A stretch of 64,000 bases of DNA, from NCBI GenBank assembly GCA_019671005.1, contig CM033726.1, positions 1,612,001 through 1,676,000 on the forward strand, read 5' to 3'. Origin of the DNA: Hibiscus mutabilis (taxonomy: Eukaryota; Streptophyta; Magnoliopsida; Malvales; Malvaceae). The notes under the pieces were generated by a model. It was given only the letters and a program-made list of their open reading frames with translations. It was not told the DNA's origin and searched no databases. The position numbers were made by a program, and so were the translations under genes. Positions 10,672-23,510 of this stretch are shown here, piece by piece (the stretch's first letter is position 1; the number at the start of each line of letters is the position of its first letter).

Positions 10672-13080
10672 TGATAACAACCCAAAATAAACCCTTTTAA
10701 ATAAAAAAAACCCACTAGAAAAATAGGAAATAAGGAACCCATTTTATTTTTTTAAGAGGCCCAAATTAACCCATTTATCTTTTTTCAGGTTTATTCGAGA
10801 CCATTGGATCTGGGGCTGAAATTATGGACAGCTTGGATCGAATAAAGAAAAAAGGGGAAATGGGGTGGATCCCGCGCAGCCACGCGCGCGGGATCATCTC
10901 CCCCAAATCCCCAGCTTCGAACGGCCTGGGCTGCCGGCAGTGGCCATTCTGCCGTCCCTGGACCACGATCGACTTGCCTCGGCCGGCTGAGTCCAATACC
11001 ACCGACCCCGCCCATTGCCGTCGCCAATAGCTCGTCAATTGAAGGGAAAATTGGTTCGAACCCTAATTTAATTGGAGGGCAAAATCTCCCAAATTGGAGC
11101 CAAATCAAATGAAATTCGAGGTGAATTTCAACAGGTCAGAGCTCTGTTGATCACATTGGATGATTTCATGGGACGAAAATGGGGATTTTGTCCCCAAATT
11201 GCCTTGAATCCCAATCCTTCAAACCCTATAAATAGTTCTTTATTCTCCATTGTTCAAACACAAGAAAAATTCATCCGAAAATACCTAAAAAAATACTCTG
11301 AAAATTATTGGGAGGTTGCTGGAATTTGTTCGAGTTCAACATTGGTTCGAATTTTCGCGGGAAGTAGAAGCTAGCAATTTGTTGCTTCATTGTATAATTT
11401 CTCCCTCTTTTTAATTTCAAATTTATTCATTTTATTTTTTTGGTTAATGCTCTTCTTTTTCAGGATGTATTTGATGTTGGTTTGGATGTTTTAATCTTGT
11501 TTGATGGTTGATTTTCTAATATTTAGTGTTACGTGGTTGTTTTGGTAAAATAAACAATAAAAAGGAACACGTGTTTTTTTTAATAGAAAGGGTGTTTGAT
11601 CCACTTAACTTTTAAAATATGTAAAAATTGTGTTTGTGAATAAAAATGGTCAATTAATTTTAAAACCACATTTTTTATACTTTTCCTTCAATCTGGAAAT
11701 AATTTTTAAAACTATCATAAAACGGTCACTTAATTACTACAATCCCGTTTATTTCTTCCAATTTTGGTCATTTTTAAAATAAAGAGAAATTATTTAAAAA
11801 TATATAAAAAATAAAAAAATAAACTTTTTTAAGGGAGTATTTCTTTAGATTAAAAAGTAAGGCCTTTATCTTTTAAAAAATAAAATAAAATAATTTTTAA
11901 AAAAATATTAAAACAACAAAGTTTTTTTAAAAAAATAATAAATTAACTTTTTTGAAAATACAAGATAATAAACACCTCTTTTAAAATAAAACTCTTTTCC
12001 AAAATTATTAAAAAGCCTAAAAAGAAAAGTAGCGAAATATTTAAACAAAAAAAATGCTATAAAACACAAAAAAGAAACAATATTTTCAATAAAAAGCTTT
12101 AAAACATAAAAAGAAAGTAAAATTTTGAATAAAAAGTTTTAAAACATAAAAAGAAAGTAACATTTCGAATAAAAAGCTTTAAAACATAAAAAGAAAATAA
12201 CATTTCGAATAAAAAACTTTAAAACAAAAAAGAATAAAAAACCTTTCAAATTATCAAAAAAAAAACCTCTCGAATAAAAAAGAATAAAATCAAACAAAAA
12301 AGCCTCTCTTCAAATAAACTCAAAAATAAAATTTTTAAATAATAAAAAAACCTTTTCCAAATAATATAAAACTGAACCAAGCCCATTAAGAAACTTCGAG
12401 TTTTAAATCGTGTTTTTTTCTTTTCTTGTTTTGCTTTTGTTTGCCTTAATATTAAGTTGGCTTTAAGAATAGGTTATTCAAACCTTAGATAGAGACTTCT
12501 TTGTAATAAAATTTTCTTCACAAAAAATAAAACATGCTTAATAGAATTTAAACCCTCAAATAGGAAAAACACTTAGATCTTTTTTAGGATTAATAAATTT
12601 TAACTTAGAATAAATAAAAATCTTCAACAAATCAAGTTTTTTTATTTGTTTGTTAAAAAGTGAAATTAAAGTAATGTGGTGTCTTACTAAACGAAAATGA
12701 CGGGTTAACGCTATAAGTGTTTGCAGTGATTGTAGTTCATTTTCGGATAGTAAGGCCGTTAAAGTAAAATTAAACTTATGAACGGACAATAATTTAAGCT
12801 TTACATTGATTCGCAAAATTCGACTTTTAAAACCTTTTGTAATCGACAAGGTACCAATTTTTGGGCGTCGTGGGGGTGCTAACCCTTCCCCACGCGTAAC
12901 CGACTCCCGAACTCGTTTTTGAGATTTCGCAGACCAAAATCGTTTTTTAATAAAAATAGAAATTATTTTATTAAAATGACCCGTTTTAGGTGATCCAATC
13001 ACACCTTCATTAAAGATTGGTGGCAACTCCGTTGCTTTGTCTTAAAAAAATCGTCGAGACCCTTAAAAAAGCTCGTGACA
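10672..13080 (+). mobile_element. 5' LTR of Ty3/gypsy element A
   Basis: Starts tgataacaaccc and ends gctcgtgaca immediately before a primer-binding site, 2409 bp, close to the 2371 bp of element B's LTR and built the same way. A promoter-like ctataaatag lies at 11227. A block conserved in all three LTRs of the window is at 12850-12915. Open frames in the GC-richer part (10775-11108) match no known protein. The right boundary is firm; the left is inferred from the start motif and length. Confidence 0.75.
11227..11236 (+). promoter_or_regulatory. TATA box of element A LTR
   Basis: ctataaatag in the context aaaccctataaatagttc, followed by a pyrimidine-rich stretch; likely the U3/R promoter of the LTR. 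Confidence 0.6.
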
Positions 13081-13083
13081 GCT

Positions 13084-13102
13084 TGGAGACTCCGCTAGGA
13101 AC
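13084..13102 (+). other. Primer-binding site of element A (decayed)
   Basis: tggagactccgctaggaac begins three bases after the LTR. It is a mutated form of the intact site at 23493-23510 in element B. Confidence 0.75.
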
Positions 13103-13989
13103 ATTTTTTGTTTTTTACAAAAAGAGAGTCAGGCCACAAGTTGGTTACATCTTGTTTTAATGTCAAAATTTGCGAATTTATGTAAAGTTTAACTTAATTG
13201 TCCGTTTATAAGTTTAATTCTATTTTACGCATTTAAGACTTATATCCAAACTCTAAGCCCGAGCTTTGTCCCAATCGTTTAAGTAGGGGAAAACGATATT
13301 GCTCTCGTGGGAATATTAATTCTCCGTATGGGCCTAGCAAGTACCTCTGGGCCCATGCTCTATGTCCTCGTGCCGTATGGGCATAGGAGTGGGTCCCCCT
13401 GAGTTGAACCTGATTCGTTTGAAGCTTATAATGGGTGAGAATCAGGGGTCTTACTACCCTTAGTAGGGGACAGTGAGGACAATTCGGGAACCTTTTTAGA
13501 ATCCAACCTGTGAGAGTTTAGAAGCCTACCTCATTAGAGCCATGTGTAAAACCCTAAACTTTGATTTTGGTCAAAATTATTTCGTAGGAATAGTCCGTGG
13601 AGACATGTCCAAAAGTGTTGGAATGCGCTTCCCAGTTACTATTTGTACAATGAAATTATTTTGGACCTTTTTTGTTGTTTTTTTGAAGTATTAATTATTT
13701 CCTTCTCTTGTCTTGTTTGTGTTTTGCATGTTTGTATACTCATTTCGTATCTAGAAGGGGTTGATTCTCAAGACATTTGCTTGATTAGAAAATAACTCTT
13801 GTCATGGATATGAGGTACTTAAAAAGGAAGAAGACAATGCGGATGTACGTCACTAGTCTGAGGTCAACCAGGGAGCACACGGAGATAGTTTGACAGTTGA
13901 TCACAAGACAGAGACATCAAAGTATGCCCATACAAGTGTCAAGCAGAACAATGTACATGATTTGCGAGAGATATGAGGCCATTTTGACC

Positions 13990-15890
13990 ATGCAACAAAG
14001 CAATTGTTCCTTGATACCTATGGCGACATAGCATATCTGCTACATGTAAAGATCGATGAACCATTCCTCAAAGCATTGATTCAGTTTTGGAATCCTGGGT
14101 ATTGTTGTTTTACTTTTAATAGTGAGGATATGATGCCTACATTTGAAGAGTATTTTGCACTTTTCAACCTACGCAAGGTGAAGAAGAACCGGGTAACAAG
14201 AATGCTCACTTGAGGCTCAAGCCTTTTGCTGGCATGAGAGATGGTTGGGTAAAAGGACTGATACAGAAAAGAGGGGGCGGTTTTTCATTCCCTTGGTGGA
14301 GCATCTGAAACATAATTCCCACTCATCCAGATAAGGAAAAGAGAGTGGATCTCTTGGCTATAGCAATCTACGGCTTGGTCATCTTTCCAAGAGTATTGGG
14401 CAATATTGATGTGGCTATGCTAGATTTCTTTGAGCAGTTGAAAAGGGAAACTAATCCAGTACCAGTTGTACTAGCTGAAACCTTTATTTCTCTGAATACG
14501 TTCCGAAAGCTGAAAGGTGTGCGTTTCAGAGGGTGTGCACCTTTGCTCCAGGTTTGGGCCCTTAGCCATTTCTGGAAGTGTCCAACCCTAGCGTTGCCTA
14601 ACATACACTCCCCAAACTTTTCTCCACTCATAGAATTTCTGGCAGAGAAGTGGCCGGTAACTAAGAGGAACAAGTGGGTTGATATCTTCTAGGATCGCTG
14701 TGATCAGGACATCGTATGAAGAGTTCCGTGGATGGGCCACACCAATGTTCTGTACAGGTGTGAGGATTATGATTATCTGATGCTATTAGGCCTATGGGGT
14801 GGAATTGGTTGTGCCCCCTTACTAGTGTCTCGATAGTATGGCTCTTGACAGTTTGTCCCCTTCACCACAGGTCTTAATTTATCAGAATTTTTGTTTCAAA
14901 GAGAGTTCAGAGAGAAGATCCAAACTATTAATGATTCATGGAAGCATTGTTACCTCATGGAAGTCGAGTACGACAGTCAGTGTATGTTCACCCCTGATTA
15001 CGATGTATGGAGATATGCTAGGATGAATGATAAAATTTTACCACCTACTCCGGGACAGGCTAAATCCTTAGAGGAACATCTAAAGGTGGTCATGTCTGAA
15101 GCTGACATTCTGAGAGCCGAGTTGAAAAGGGCCAATGCAGGGATTAAAGACCTACAAAGCCAGCGCACGAATGACTTATTTGAGGCAAGCCTAGATATGA
15201 ATAAGTATAAAAGAGAGACAGATCGGGTAGTGAAGTTGTACAAGGACCTAGAAACAAAATTTGAGATTCAAATGGTGGATTTTCTCAAATTTTAGGCCAC
15301 GGTTCGAAATGCTAATTTGAGGAAGACTCCAAAGCAGTGGAGGCAGGAAATTGAGCAGGCCGTAAGAAAAGAAAGAGAGCGTGGCAAGAAAGAAGTTGAA
15401 AAATATAAACGATTGCTGACAGATGAGAAGAAAAGAATGAAGCATGTAGTTGAGAATGAAAATAACAAGCGGGCCATCGAAAAAGAAAAAATGTTACTGC
15501 ATAGAAGAGGAAGGCCCATGACAACAAGATTCGTTCGTTTGAGTTGCAGATGTTATGTGATGAGACAAATAGGAAGCTGAAGCTGAGCCTAACCTCTATT
15601 TTTGAGTTGCAAGCCAAGGTAGCAGACCTGAATCTTTCACTGCACGGGTTCCAGAATAATCATACTTATATCGAACTCCAGTCCAGTCTGAGTGAAAATG
15701 ATACATTGAAGAAGCAAGTAGAAGCTATGGAATGCATTATTCAGGGGTACATGACAAAGATTCTGGTTCTTGAAGATATCAATGAGGGGGCAATGACTAT
15801 TGGTTTACTTGGCTTAGAGACAATGCTAAAGAGTTCCAAGAACGAGATGAATTCAACAAAAGTATCATGAGGCAGATACAAGACGTGGCT
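13990..15890 (+). pseudogene. ORF1 of element A, DUF7745/plant-mobile-domain-like, upstream of gag
   Basis: Several frames lying end to end encode one degenerate protein. The N-terminal half (14004-14213 and 14345-14692) carries FLKALIQFWNPGYCCFTF, MMPTFEEYFALFNL, LAIAIYGLVIFPRVLG, FEQLKRETNPVPVVLAETF and GCAPLLQVWALSHFW, which resemble DUF7745-type domains abundant in cotton-like annotations. The C-terminal half (about 15000-15870) is long heptad-like Lys/Glu/Leu sequence, a predicted coiled coil (EEHLKVVMSEADILRAELKR and onward). Frame breaks at about 14213, 14692, 15295 and 15580 inactivate it. Tat/Ogre-lineage Ty3 elements carry an extra ORF between LTR and gag; I infer this is that ORF. 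Confidence 0.72.
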
Positions 15891-16221
15891 AAGCATGTAA
15901 AGATGTTAGCTATTGAAGCTACGACACTCCGCTAGTATGTCAGGCCAGTTGGTGAGGTGGGACCAAGACTTATATGGCTGATAGAGGAAATAAAAGAATT
16001 AGGTATTCGAGCAAAAAGATATTTGTAAAAAAAGAGATGAGTTATTGTAATAAAGATCCTTCCATCCAATAAAGAGTTCGTTCTTTGAGCAATTACTTTA
16101 TGGAATCAATGGCCCTTTGTTTACATTCATGCATTTTTCATTTTTTACATTTCTTTGTTTGTTTTGTGTTAGATTAGTATCATTGCATACATATACATAA
16201 CATAAGATTTTAACCAGAGCA

Positions 16222-17860
16222 ATGGACAAAAGTATTGAAGACAGAATGATATCTCTCAAAATCAACCACAAAAGTATTCAGGACAGGCTGGATAAGATTG
16301 AGAGTGACTTGAAACATGAGATTGAATTGGCGCCCAAGAAGACGGTTGGTCAGATTGCGGCCATGTTTGGGTTCAGAGACCCTGATGCTCAAGATAACCC
16401 AGAAAATATTAACACTTTACCTCAGCTTCAGGCGATTCACCCTGGAATACCAAGAAGGGCCTTCCTGTTCAAGGCCAAATCTTCGTTCAACTTTACAGAA
16501 TCTTCTGCTCGCGCACAAACTGAGCCAATGGTCAACTCGGGGGTAGTGCATGATCATGAGGTCCCGAACCTTGATGAGATTGCTGATAAGGTCAACATGA
16601 ACAAAAACTTGAAGATCGTTGTGACAAGTTGGAGGAGATCATTAGGACCTTCCAAGAAGGGAACACCCATGGAGGCATAAATGCTAGAGACCTAAGTCTG
16701 GTATCCAACTTGACAATTCCTCCAAAGTTTAAGACCCCCTAACTTCGATAAATACAATGGGTCCACATGTCCCAAGGCTCACCTGATCATGTATTGTCGC
16801 AGAATGTCGATGTACTTAGAAAATGAGAAACTCGTCATTCATTGCTTCCAAGATAGTTTTTCTGGGTCTGCCACTCACTGATATAATCAGTTAAGCCGAG
16901 AAAGCATCCAAACCTGGAAGGATTTGTCAAGGGCGTTCGGTGAACAGTACAAATATGTTACTAATATGGTCCCAAACAGGCTTGTTTTGCAAGGGATGGA
17001 ACAAAGACATAATGAAAGCTTCCACCAATATGCTCAGAGATTGCGGGATGTGGCCGCTCAAGTTTAGCTGCCACTACTAGAAAGTGAGATAACGTCTATA
17101 TTTGTGGACACCCTTAAATGTGCTTTCTATAATCGTATGATCAATCATGCAACGAAGAGTTTTGCAAACATGTTAATGAACAGGGAACTGATCTTGGCAG
17201 CTGCTAAAAGTGGGAAGCTCGATGGAGGAGAGATGAAGAAACCATATAAGAAAAAAGATAATGAAGTCAGTATGACAGGTGTTTACAACCCTAATTATTC
17301 AAAAGAGACAGTCCTTAATAAGCCTGTTGCCCAGAATACCAATCATGTGGCTTCAAATCCGCCAAAAGATGAACAAAAATACCAAGGGAATAAGAAGCTG
17401 TATTTTTCTCTTATCTCAATGACGTATGTCGAGTTATTATCTGAATTAGTTGAAGCATGGATGATGCTACCATGACATGTTCCTCCCTTTTCTGCTCTAT
17501 ACCCGCCATGGTATAATGAGAAGGCTAAATACAAATACCACGCTGGGAATATGGGGCGTACTATTAAGAACTGCACTGCCTTCAAAAGGGTAGTAGATGA
17601 TCTACAAAAATTAGGCATGTTATCTTTCGATACTTCAGACGCGAAAGATAACCCACTGCCTAACCACCAGAAGACTGAAGTGAATGCAGTGGACGAGGAG
17701 GAAGGCTAGTTGGTTAAGGAATATATTGAAGAAGTTAAGGCACATACGGCATGGGTATAGGCCCAAATGGTGAAGGCTAGACTACTAAGAAATAAGACGT
17801 GGAAGTTAAAGGAGGATGGTAAGTTTTTCTGCGAGTACCATCAAGAGACTTGAAATTCAA
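16222..17860 (+). pseudogene. gag of element A
   Basis: Opens with an ATG at 16222 (MDKSIEDRMISL, coiled-coil-like), then the retrotransposon gag core (PF03732-like): HLIMYCRRMSMYLENEKLVI, ATHWYNQLSRESIQTWKDLS, AFGEQYKYV and NESFHQYAQRLRDVAAQV between about 16770 and 17070. A stop after AAQV, another at the junction near 16680 and a frame change near 17475 break it. Downstream, FPPLYPPWYNEKAKYKYHAGN-type text near 17490-17560 leads to a degenerate zinc-knuckle-like region. It would have formed the particle shell. Confidence 0.82.
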
Positions 17861-18309
17861 AGCTATTTTGAATTTAGGAGTTTGGTCCAAGACAAGATGG
17901 ACAACAAATAACTAGAGTTCTTTGAAGAGAAGGAAAAGAGTTGTACGTTGAATGTATGCGCCTCAGATGAAGGCTCCGCATGAAGAAACTATGCGAGAAT
18001 GAAGCTCTTAATAGTTAAGACCGAGGTTAGAATTACTGAGTCTGAGAAGGGAACAATTCCGAAGTTGGTTATAAAGGCACCTACCCCTTTTCCATACAAG
18101 AACAGTATACAAGTGCCTTAGAATTACGCGTACTTGGTGACGACCCCATGAAATACATTAGGTGGAGAAGAAAAAGAAGAAGAACTAGTCAATCAGGTGG
18201 GCAATTTTACAAGAAGTGGAAAGTGTTACTCACCACCAGAGGCTGAAGATAGGGATGCAACCCAGAGGAAGATAGCAACTAAAGAACCTGGGGGAGAAAA
18301 TATTTCTTT

Positions 18310-19181
18310 ATGGAGAAACCCAGGACTCACCTTAAGCCAGTGAAAGAATCGAAGGCTCAGGAATTTTTAAAAATACTCAAACATAGTGAGTACAGTATGG
18401 TGGAGCAGCTCCATAAACTCCCAGCAAGAATTTCAATGATATCTCTATTGCTCAGTTCGGAGGGCCACATTGACGCCCTTTTAAAGATCTTGAATCAGAC
18501 TTTTGTTTCAAAAGAGATAACGGCCGACAAGATGGACAAGTTGGTCAGTAATATTGCGGTGAATAATTTTATCACATTCAATGATGAAGAAATTCCGGTA
18601 ACTGGGATGGTATCTTACAAAGCCCTTCATATTTCTACTAGATGCAAGGGGCAAATGCTGCCAGGGGTTCTTATTGACAACGGGTCAACGTTGAATGTAT
18701 TACCTTTGGATACCTTGAAAAAGCTACCGGTTGACTGCTCTCACATGACTACATACCAAAATATTGTGAGAGCATTTGATAGAACCAGAGGGATGTTTTG
18801 GGGAAAATAGAGATACCCCTACAAATTGGCCTATCTAGTTTTGAAATAAATTTTGTGACGATGGACATCAAGCCCACCTATAGCTGCTTGCTGGGGAGCC
18901 CTTGGATCCACACTGCAGGGGTTGTTCCCTCCACTTTGCATCAGAAGTTGAAATTCATAGTTGATGGCCAGCTAGTGATAGTCGAAGCTGAAGAAGATAT
19001 CATTGCTTCGGTATCAACTGGTGCCCCTTATATAGAAACAGATGAAGGTGCACTCGAGTGTCATTTCAGGACATTTAAACTCGTTAATGTTACCTTTTTC
19101 ACTGAAGGAAACAAGGTCCCTGAGCTGGAATTGTCAAATAACGCAAAATACAAGTCAAGCAGACTCTGGGAAAATGGGTAA
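18310..19181 (+). pseudogene. Aspartic protease region of element A pol
   Basis: Two overlapping frames (18310-18810 and 18798-19181) together make one protein broken by a 1-base shift at about 18800. The retropepsin core is visible as PGVLIDNGSTLNVLPLDTL, in which the catalytic Asp is kept but the usual Thr/Ser-Gly context reads Asn-Gly, as is common in this element group. The C-terminal flap-side part reads INFVTMDIKPTYSCLLGSPW. It would have cleaved the polyprotein. Confidence 0.8.
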
Positions 19182-19927
19182 AGGCTGGCAAGGGCCTCAG
19201 CAAGCAGCTTCAGGGAAGGCCATACCCTGTGATGATCCCTGAAAAAAGAGACCAGCTTGGTCTAGGCTTCAAGCTTAACCCAATACAGAGAAGAGCAACG
19301 ATAAGAGAGAGATAGAAAAGAAGAAAAGTAAGATAAAACAGAGAAGAAATCAAATGGGAACCAATGACATTCCCACCTATCAGTCACAGTTTCAGGTCAG
19401 AAGGCATCATGAGTTTTGAACCTACAAATGATGAGGAGGAAAAAGGAAAGAAGGAGCTCGAGAAAGCTTTTAAAAGGCTAAACATTAATGCCATATCAGA
19501 GGAGGATGAGGGAAACAAGTACCTCTCCATGATATGCCCCTGTTCGGAGCTGAACAATTGGACTGTGGAAGAAATTCCTATAGCTTTTAGGTCGTCCACA
19601 GGGTAATGCTCGAAACTAACTTTTTTGCCTTAGACCCGAAGGTATTAGAGATCTCTTGTTAAGGGTCAATGTTAAAAAACCATTATGGTTCTTATATCAA
19701 TAAAAGATGTTTTTCCAATAAATTTTGTGTGTCAGACTTTTTAAAAAAAAACTAAAACACCGTAAACAAAGCCCAAAGCAAATTAAAGTAAAAAACAAAA
19801 TAAAAAATCATCATTTCACTCTTTTGTTTGACTTTTCAATTCTATACATATATATTCCATTTCTTTCAAGTTTCTAGATATCAACGGTACAAATAACTCC
19901 GAATCTGATTTAGAAATTGACTTCGAG
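19182..19927 (+). other. Element A internal spacer between protease and RT
   Basis: Contains an acidic frame at 19364-19606 (FRSEGIMSFEPTNDEEEKGK onward) that resembles the linker between protease and reverse transcriptase in this element group, then an AT-rich stretch at 19640-19870 with no coding signal, possibly a small insertion. Confidence 0.5.
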
Positions 19928-21119
19928 TTGCCCATGTGTTTAGAAGAGGTCGAAGACTGCAAAGACGAAGAAGAGTATGAACTGCCTAACGAGGTGCTCA
20001 GGATGTTAGAAAGTAAAGAGAAGCAAATTATACATCACGAGAAAGAATTAGAAGTTCTGAATCTCGGATCTGAAGATGAAAGGTGTGAGGTGAAGATAGT
20101 CACTTCTATCACCACTGAGACTCGGAACAAGTTGATCAAGCTCCTACAAGAATATAAAGACATTTTCGCCTGGTCATATCAAGACATGCCTAGTTTAGAC
20201 ACTGACATTGTTATGCATCGACTTCCCATCAGGCTCGAATGCAAGCCTGTGCAACAGAAGCTAAGGAGTATGAAGCCTGAAATACTCCTAAAAATCAGGG
20301 ATGAAGTGAAAAGGCAGCATGACTCCGGTTTCCTCAAGGTGGTTAAGTATTCTGAATGGGTTGCTAACATTGTCCCAGTTCCAAAAACGGGGGGAAAGTA
20401 TGAATGTGTGTTGATTATCGAGACCTTAATAGGGCAAGCCCTAAAGATAACTTCCCATTGCCGCACATTGACACGCTGGTGGATAATACATCAGGGCATT
20501 CTCTTTTCTCTTTCATGGATGGATTCTCAGGGTACAACCAAATCAAAATGTGCGCATAAGATATGAATAAAACAACATTTGTAACATGGTGGGGAACCTT
20601 TTGTTACAAAATCATGCATTTTGGTTTAAAGAATGCAGGGACAACTTACCAACGTGCCATGGTAACCTTGTTCCATGACATGAGGCACAAAGAGATAGAG
20701 GTATATGCTGATGACATGATAGCTAAATCCCGATCAGAAGACGAACATATCGAAAACTTGGAAAAACTTTTTAAAAGGTTGAAAAAATTCCAGTTGAGAC
20801 TCAATCCGTCTAAATACACTTTTAGAGTGCGATCAGGAAAGTTGTTGGGATTTTTTGTGAGTGAGAAGGGGATTGAAGTCGATCCAGCAAAGTTAAAGCC
20901 ATCCAATAACTTCCTCAACCTCGAACACAAAAAGAGGTTCGAGGATTCCTTGAAAGGTTAAATTACATTACCCATTTTATCTCCCCAATTAACGGAAAAT
21001 GCAGCCATGTATTTAGATTGCTTCAAAAAAATAATCCGGGAACATGGAATGAAGAATGTCAAGTGGCATTCGAGGAGATTAAGAGGCAGTTGACGAATCC
21101 ACTTATTTTGGTGCCACCT
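19928..21119 (+). pseudogene. Reverse transcriptase of element A, truncated by element B
   Basis: Frames at 19928-20566 and 20563-20961 give a Ty3-type reverse transcriptase: YKDIFAWSYQDMPSLDTDIV, HRLPIRLECKPVQQKLR, SEWVANIVPVPKTGGKYE, FSFMDGFSGYNQIKM (shifted frame), MHFGLKNAGTTYQRAM and the catalytic box VYADDMIAKS, where the Asp pair is intact. Frame shifts occur at about 20410 and 20560. Past 20960 a third frame still reads NEECQVAFEEIKRQLTNP, the start of the connection/RNase H region, and is then cut at 21119 by element B's LTR. RNase H and integrase of A are absent. Confidence 0.88.
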
Positions 21120-23490
21120 TGTAATAACCCATTTCATTTGGGCCCCTAAACCAAACTCGTTTACAATCAAATCTGACCCAGATCCAAACCCAAAACCCGA
21201 CCCACATAAAAAACCCTAATCTGTAAAACAACCATAACCCTAATCAACCCTAAATCACCACCGCCGCTGCTAGGTCCTCCACTGCCGTCACGTTCCGGCC
21301 ATCATCGTCGATTACCAATTTTAAACCCTAAATCCAATTCGAATAAAACCCTAAAACAACTAAAACCATAAATCAACCAAAACCAAACCCTAAATAAAAT
21401 AAATCCTCTACCAACTTACCCCATCACCAAACTGAACCACCATGCCTCTGCCACACCCAATATCCCGTGAAATCCGGCCATCACCATTCCCCATCCATTC
21501 AGATCTGCAACATAAATTAAAAAATAGATAGTTGTTAGTGTGATATTGGTTTATAAAACCAGAACAAATGTAAGCGAAAGTTTTTTTTAACTCAAAAAAT
21601 CAAAGAAAAAAAGGGCTGGGAGATCGGGAAAAAAGAGGGATTTTGTGAGGGATTTCAGATCGAAAATGTAAGATTTAACAACTTCGAAATAAAAATTTCA
21701 GAGTCCATCTTGTTATTTTGAATCAAAAAACAAAGTTTGTTCAGTTTTTTTTAAATCGAAGTACCTATTTGTTTTCAAAATTAAAACCTTTTTTTGTTCG
21801 AAACAAAGATAAAAAAGGGGAAGCTTCGAAGTTTACTTGTTGTTCTAAGGTCGCCGTTGTTATTTCTCCTTTGCCGTGAGGCTTCTATCGCCGGTGAACG
21901 GCGTGCATGGAGGGGGACGGCCGCCGCTCAAATGAGAGAAGAGAGAATAAAAGGGTTAGAAATTTTGTTAGGGTTTCTTATCTGTTCGAAATAACAAAAA
22001 AGGGCTTTAAGATTTTAACCAGCTTTAGTGAAACGACGTCATTTCAATAGCCCTGACCCGCGGTGATCCGGTAGCCCGGGGAAGGATCCACGCAATTTTA
22101 ATGGGTTAATTACCCGTGTAGTCATTCCCATTCTTTTCTGTTTTCATTGTTGTCATGAGGTAATTTCTCTTTTGGTCCTTCAGTTCTTTTAGCGCGTTTA
22201 AAATCGTCCCTTTTTTGTTCTTTTCATAGCTTTTAATTTTTGTTTCGTTTCAATTAGGTCTCCTTTGTTTCATCATTTAATTTCCAGCCTTTTAATTTCT
22301 GTTAATTTATATTTACTTCTTTAAGTTTCACATGTTGTTCATTTTAGTCCTTTTTCATGTTATTTCAAGCCATGTACATATTTAATCCATGCATTTTAGT
22401 CCTTATATGATGCTTTATATTTTAGCCTAGTGCACGTATTATTATCATTATTATTCCTATTATTATAATATATTATTATTATTATTATACTAAATAATTT
22501 ATTTTTATATCATATATAAGATATATATATACATATATACATGTTTTTTTTATCATAGTTCATTTTTTATAATATTTATTCTATATACATATTTATATTA
22601 TATATATAAGGTTTTATGTATTTTTTAAATAATGTATAATATTTTGTTTAATTACAATATATATAAATAATAATAAATACTTGTTTTGTAAACATACATA
22701 GATATATTTAAACTACTAATTTAGTATATATATAAGTATATTTTCAATAAATAATATATGTATATATTTTACCTTAAATTTTATATTTTAATAATAAATA
22801 CTCATCCTTGTATATATATATATATATATTACTAACTTTATATAGACATTTATATAGAAATAGTATACACATATATAAGTATATTTCTTTTGATAAATAT
22901 AAATATTAAACATATTTTACCTTAATTATTCATTTTCATGTGTTAGATTAATATTTATGTATTTATGTTAGATTAGTATTTTATTATTTTAGTATTTGTT
23001 TATATGTTTATCGCATTTATTCATGTTTACCATGTTTTAAGTTGCATTTTGGATATATATTTTGTCAATGTGGTACCCTTTTATTCGAGCGTAAACGTGG
23101 CCATTATCAAGCGCAGTGATGGTGGTTTGTCAGTTTACTCTCGAATAACGAGGTCCTTAAAATTTACTCGCACTTATAACCAAATTTTAATTTAATCGTC
23201 ACTTTAATCCGGAAAGTTTAATATTAATAAAGCGGTAATTATTAAAGTACCGATTTTGGGCGGTGTAAGGGTGCTAATCCTTCCCCATCCGTAACCGACT
23301 CCCGAACCCGACATTTTTAAAATCTCTGGTTTTATGGTGTCCGGCCTACCTTAGTGGCCGGTGGCGACTCCATTTTTTAATAATACGATTTTTTCTAAAA
23401 CCCCAATGGAAGACATTTTTTTTAAAATACCCAAAAGACCCCAAACACCTTAAAACCTCATTTTGTTTTGCTCGAAAAAGGATTGCTACA
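21120..23490 (+). mobile_element. 5' LTR of Ty3/gypsy element B
   Basis: Runs from tgtaataaccc to gattgctaca, 2371 bp, directly before the primer-binding site. The first 1.4 kb matches 28428-29830, the 3' LTR, with about 15 differences in the first 150 bp by eye, so the insertion is not recent. The distal part is dominated by TA-rich microsatellite sequence (22440-22900). The conserved LTR block is at 23246-23310. Confidence 0.92.
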
Positions 23491-23492
23491 GA

Positions 23493-23510
23493 TGGCGACT
23501 CCGCTGGGGA
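23493..23510 (+). other. Primer-binding site of element B
   Basis: tggcgactccgctgggga, two bases after the LTR. Its complement fits the 3' end of a plant tRNA-Arg as I remember it, the primer reported for Ogre/Tat elements. Confidence 0.85.

Noticed and set aside
10775..11108. Overlapping frames in a GC-rich stretch
   Set aside because: They lie inside the LTR of element A upstream of its TATA box and match no protein.
21120..23490. Host gene in the LTR of B (frame 21794-21994)
   Set aside because: The region is duplicated in the 3' LTR with changes that do not respect the frame.
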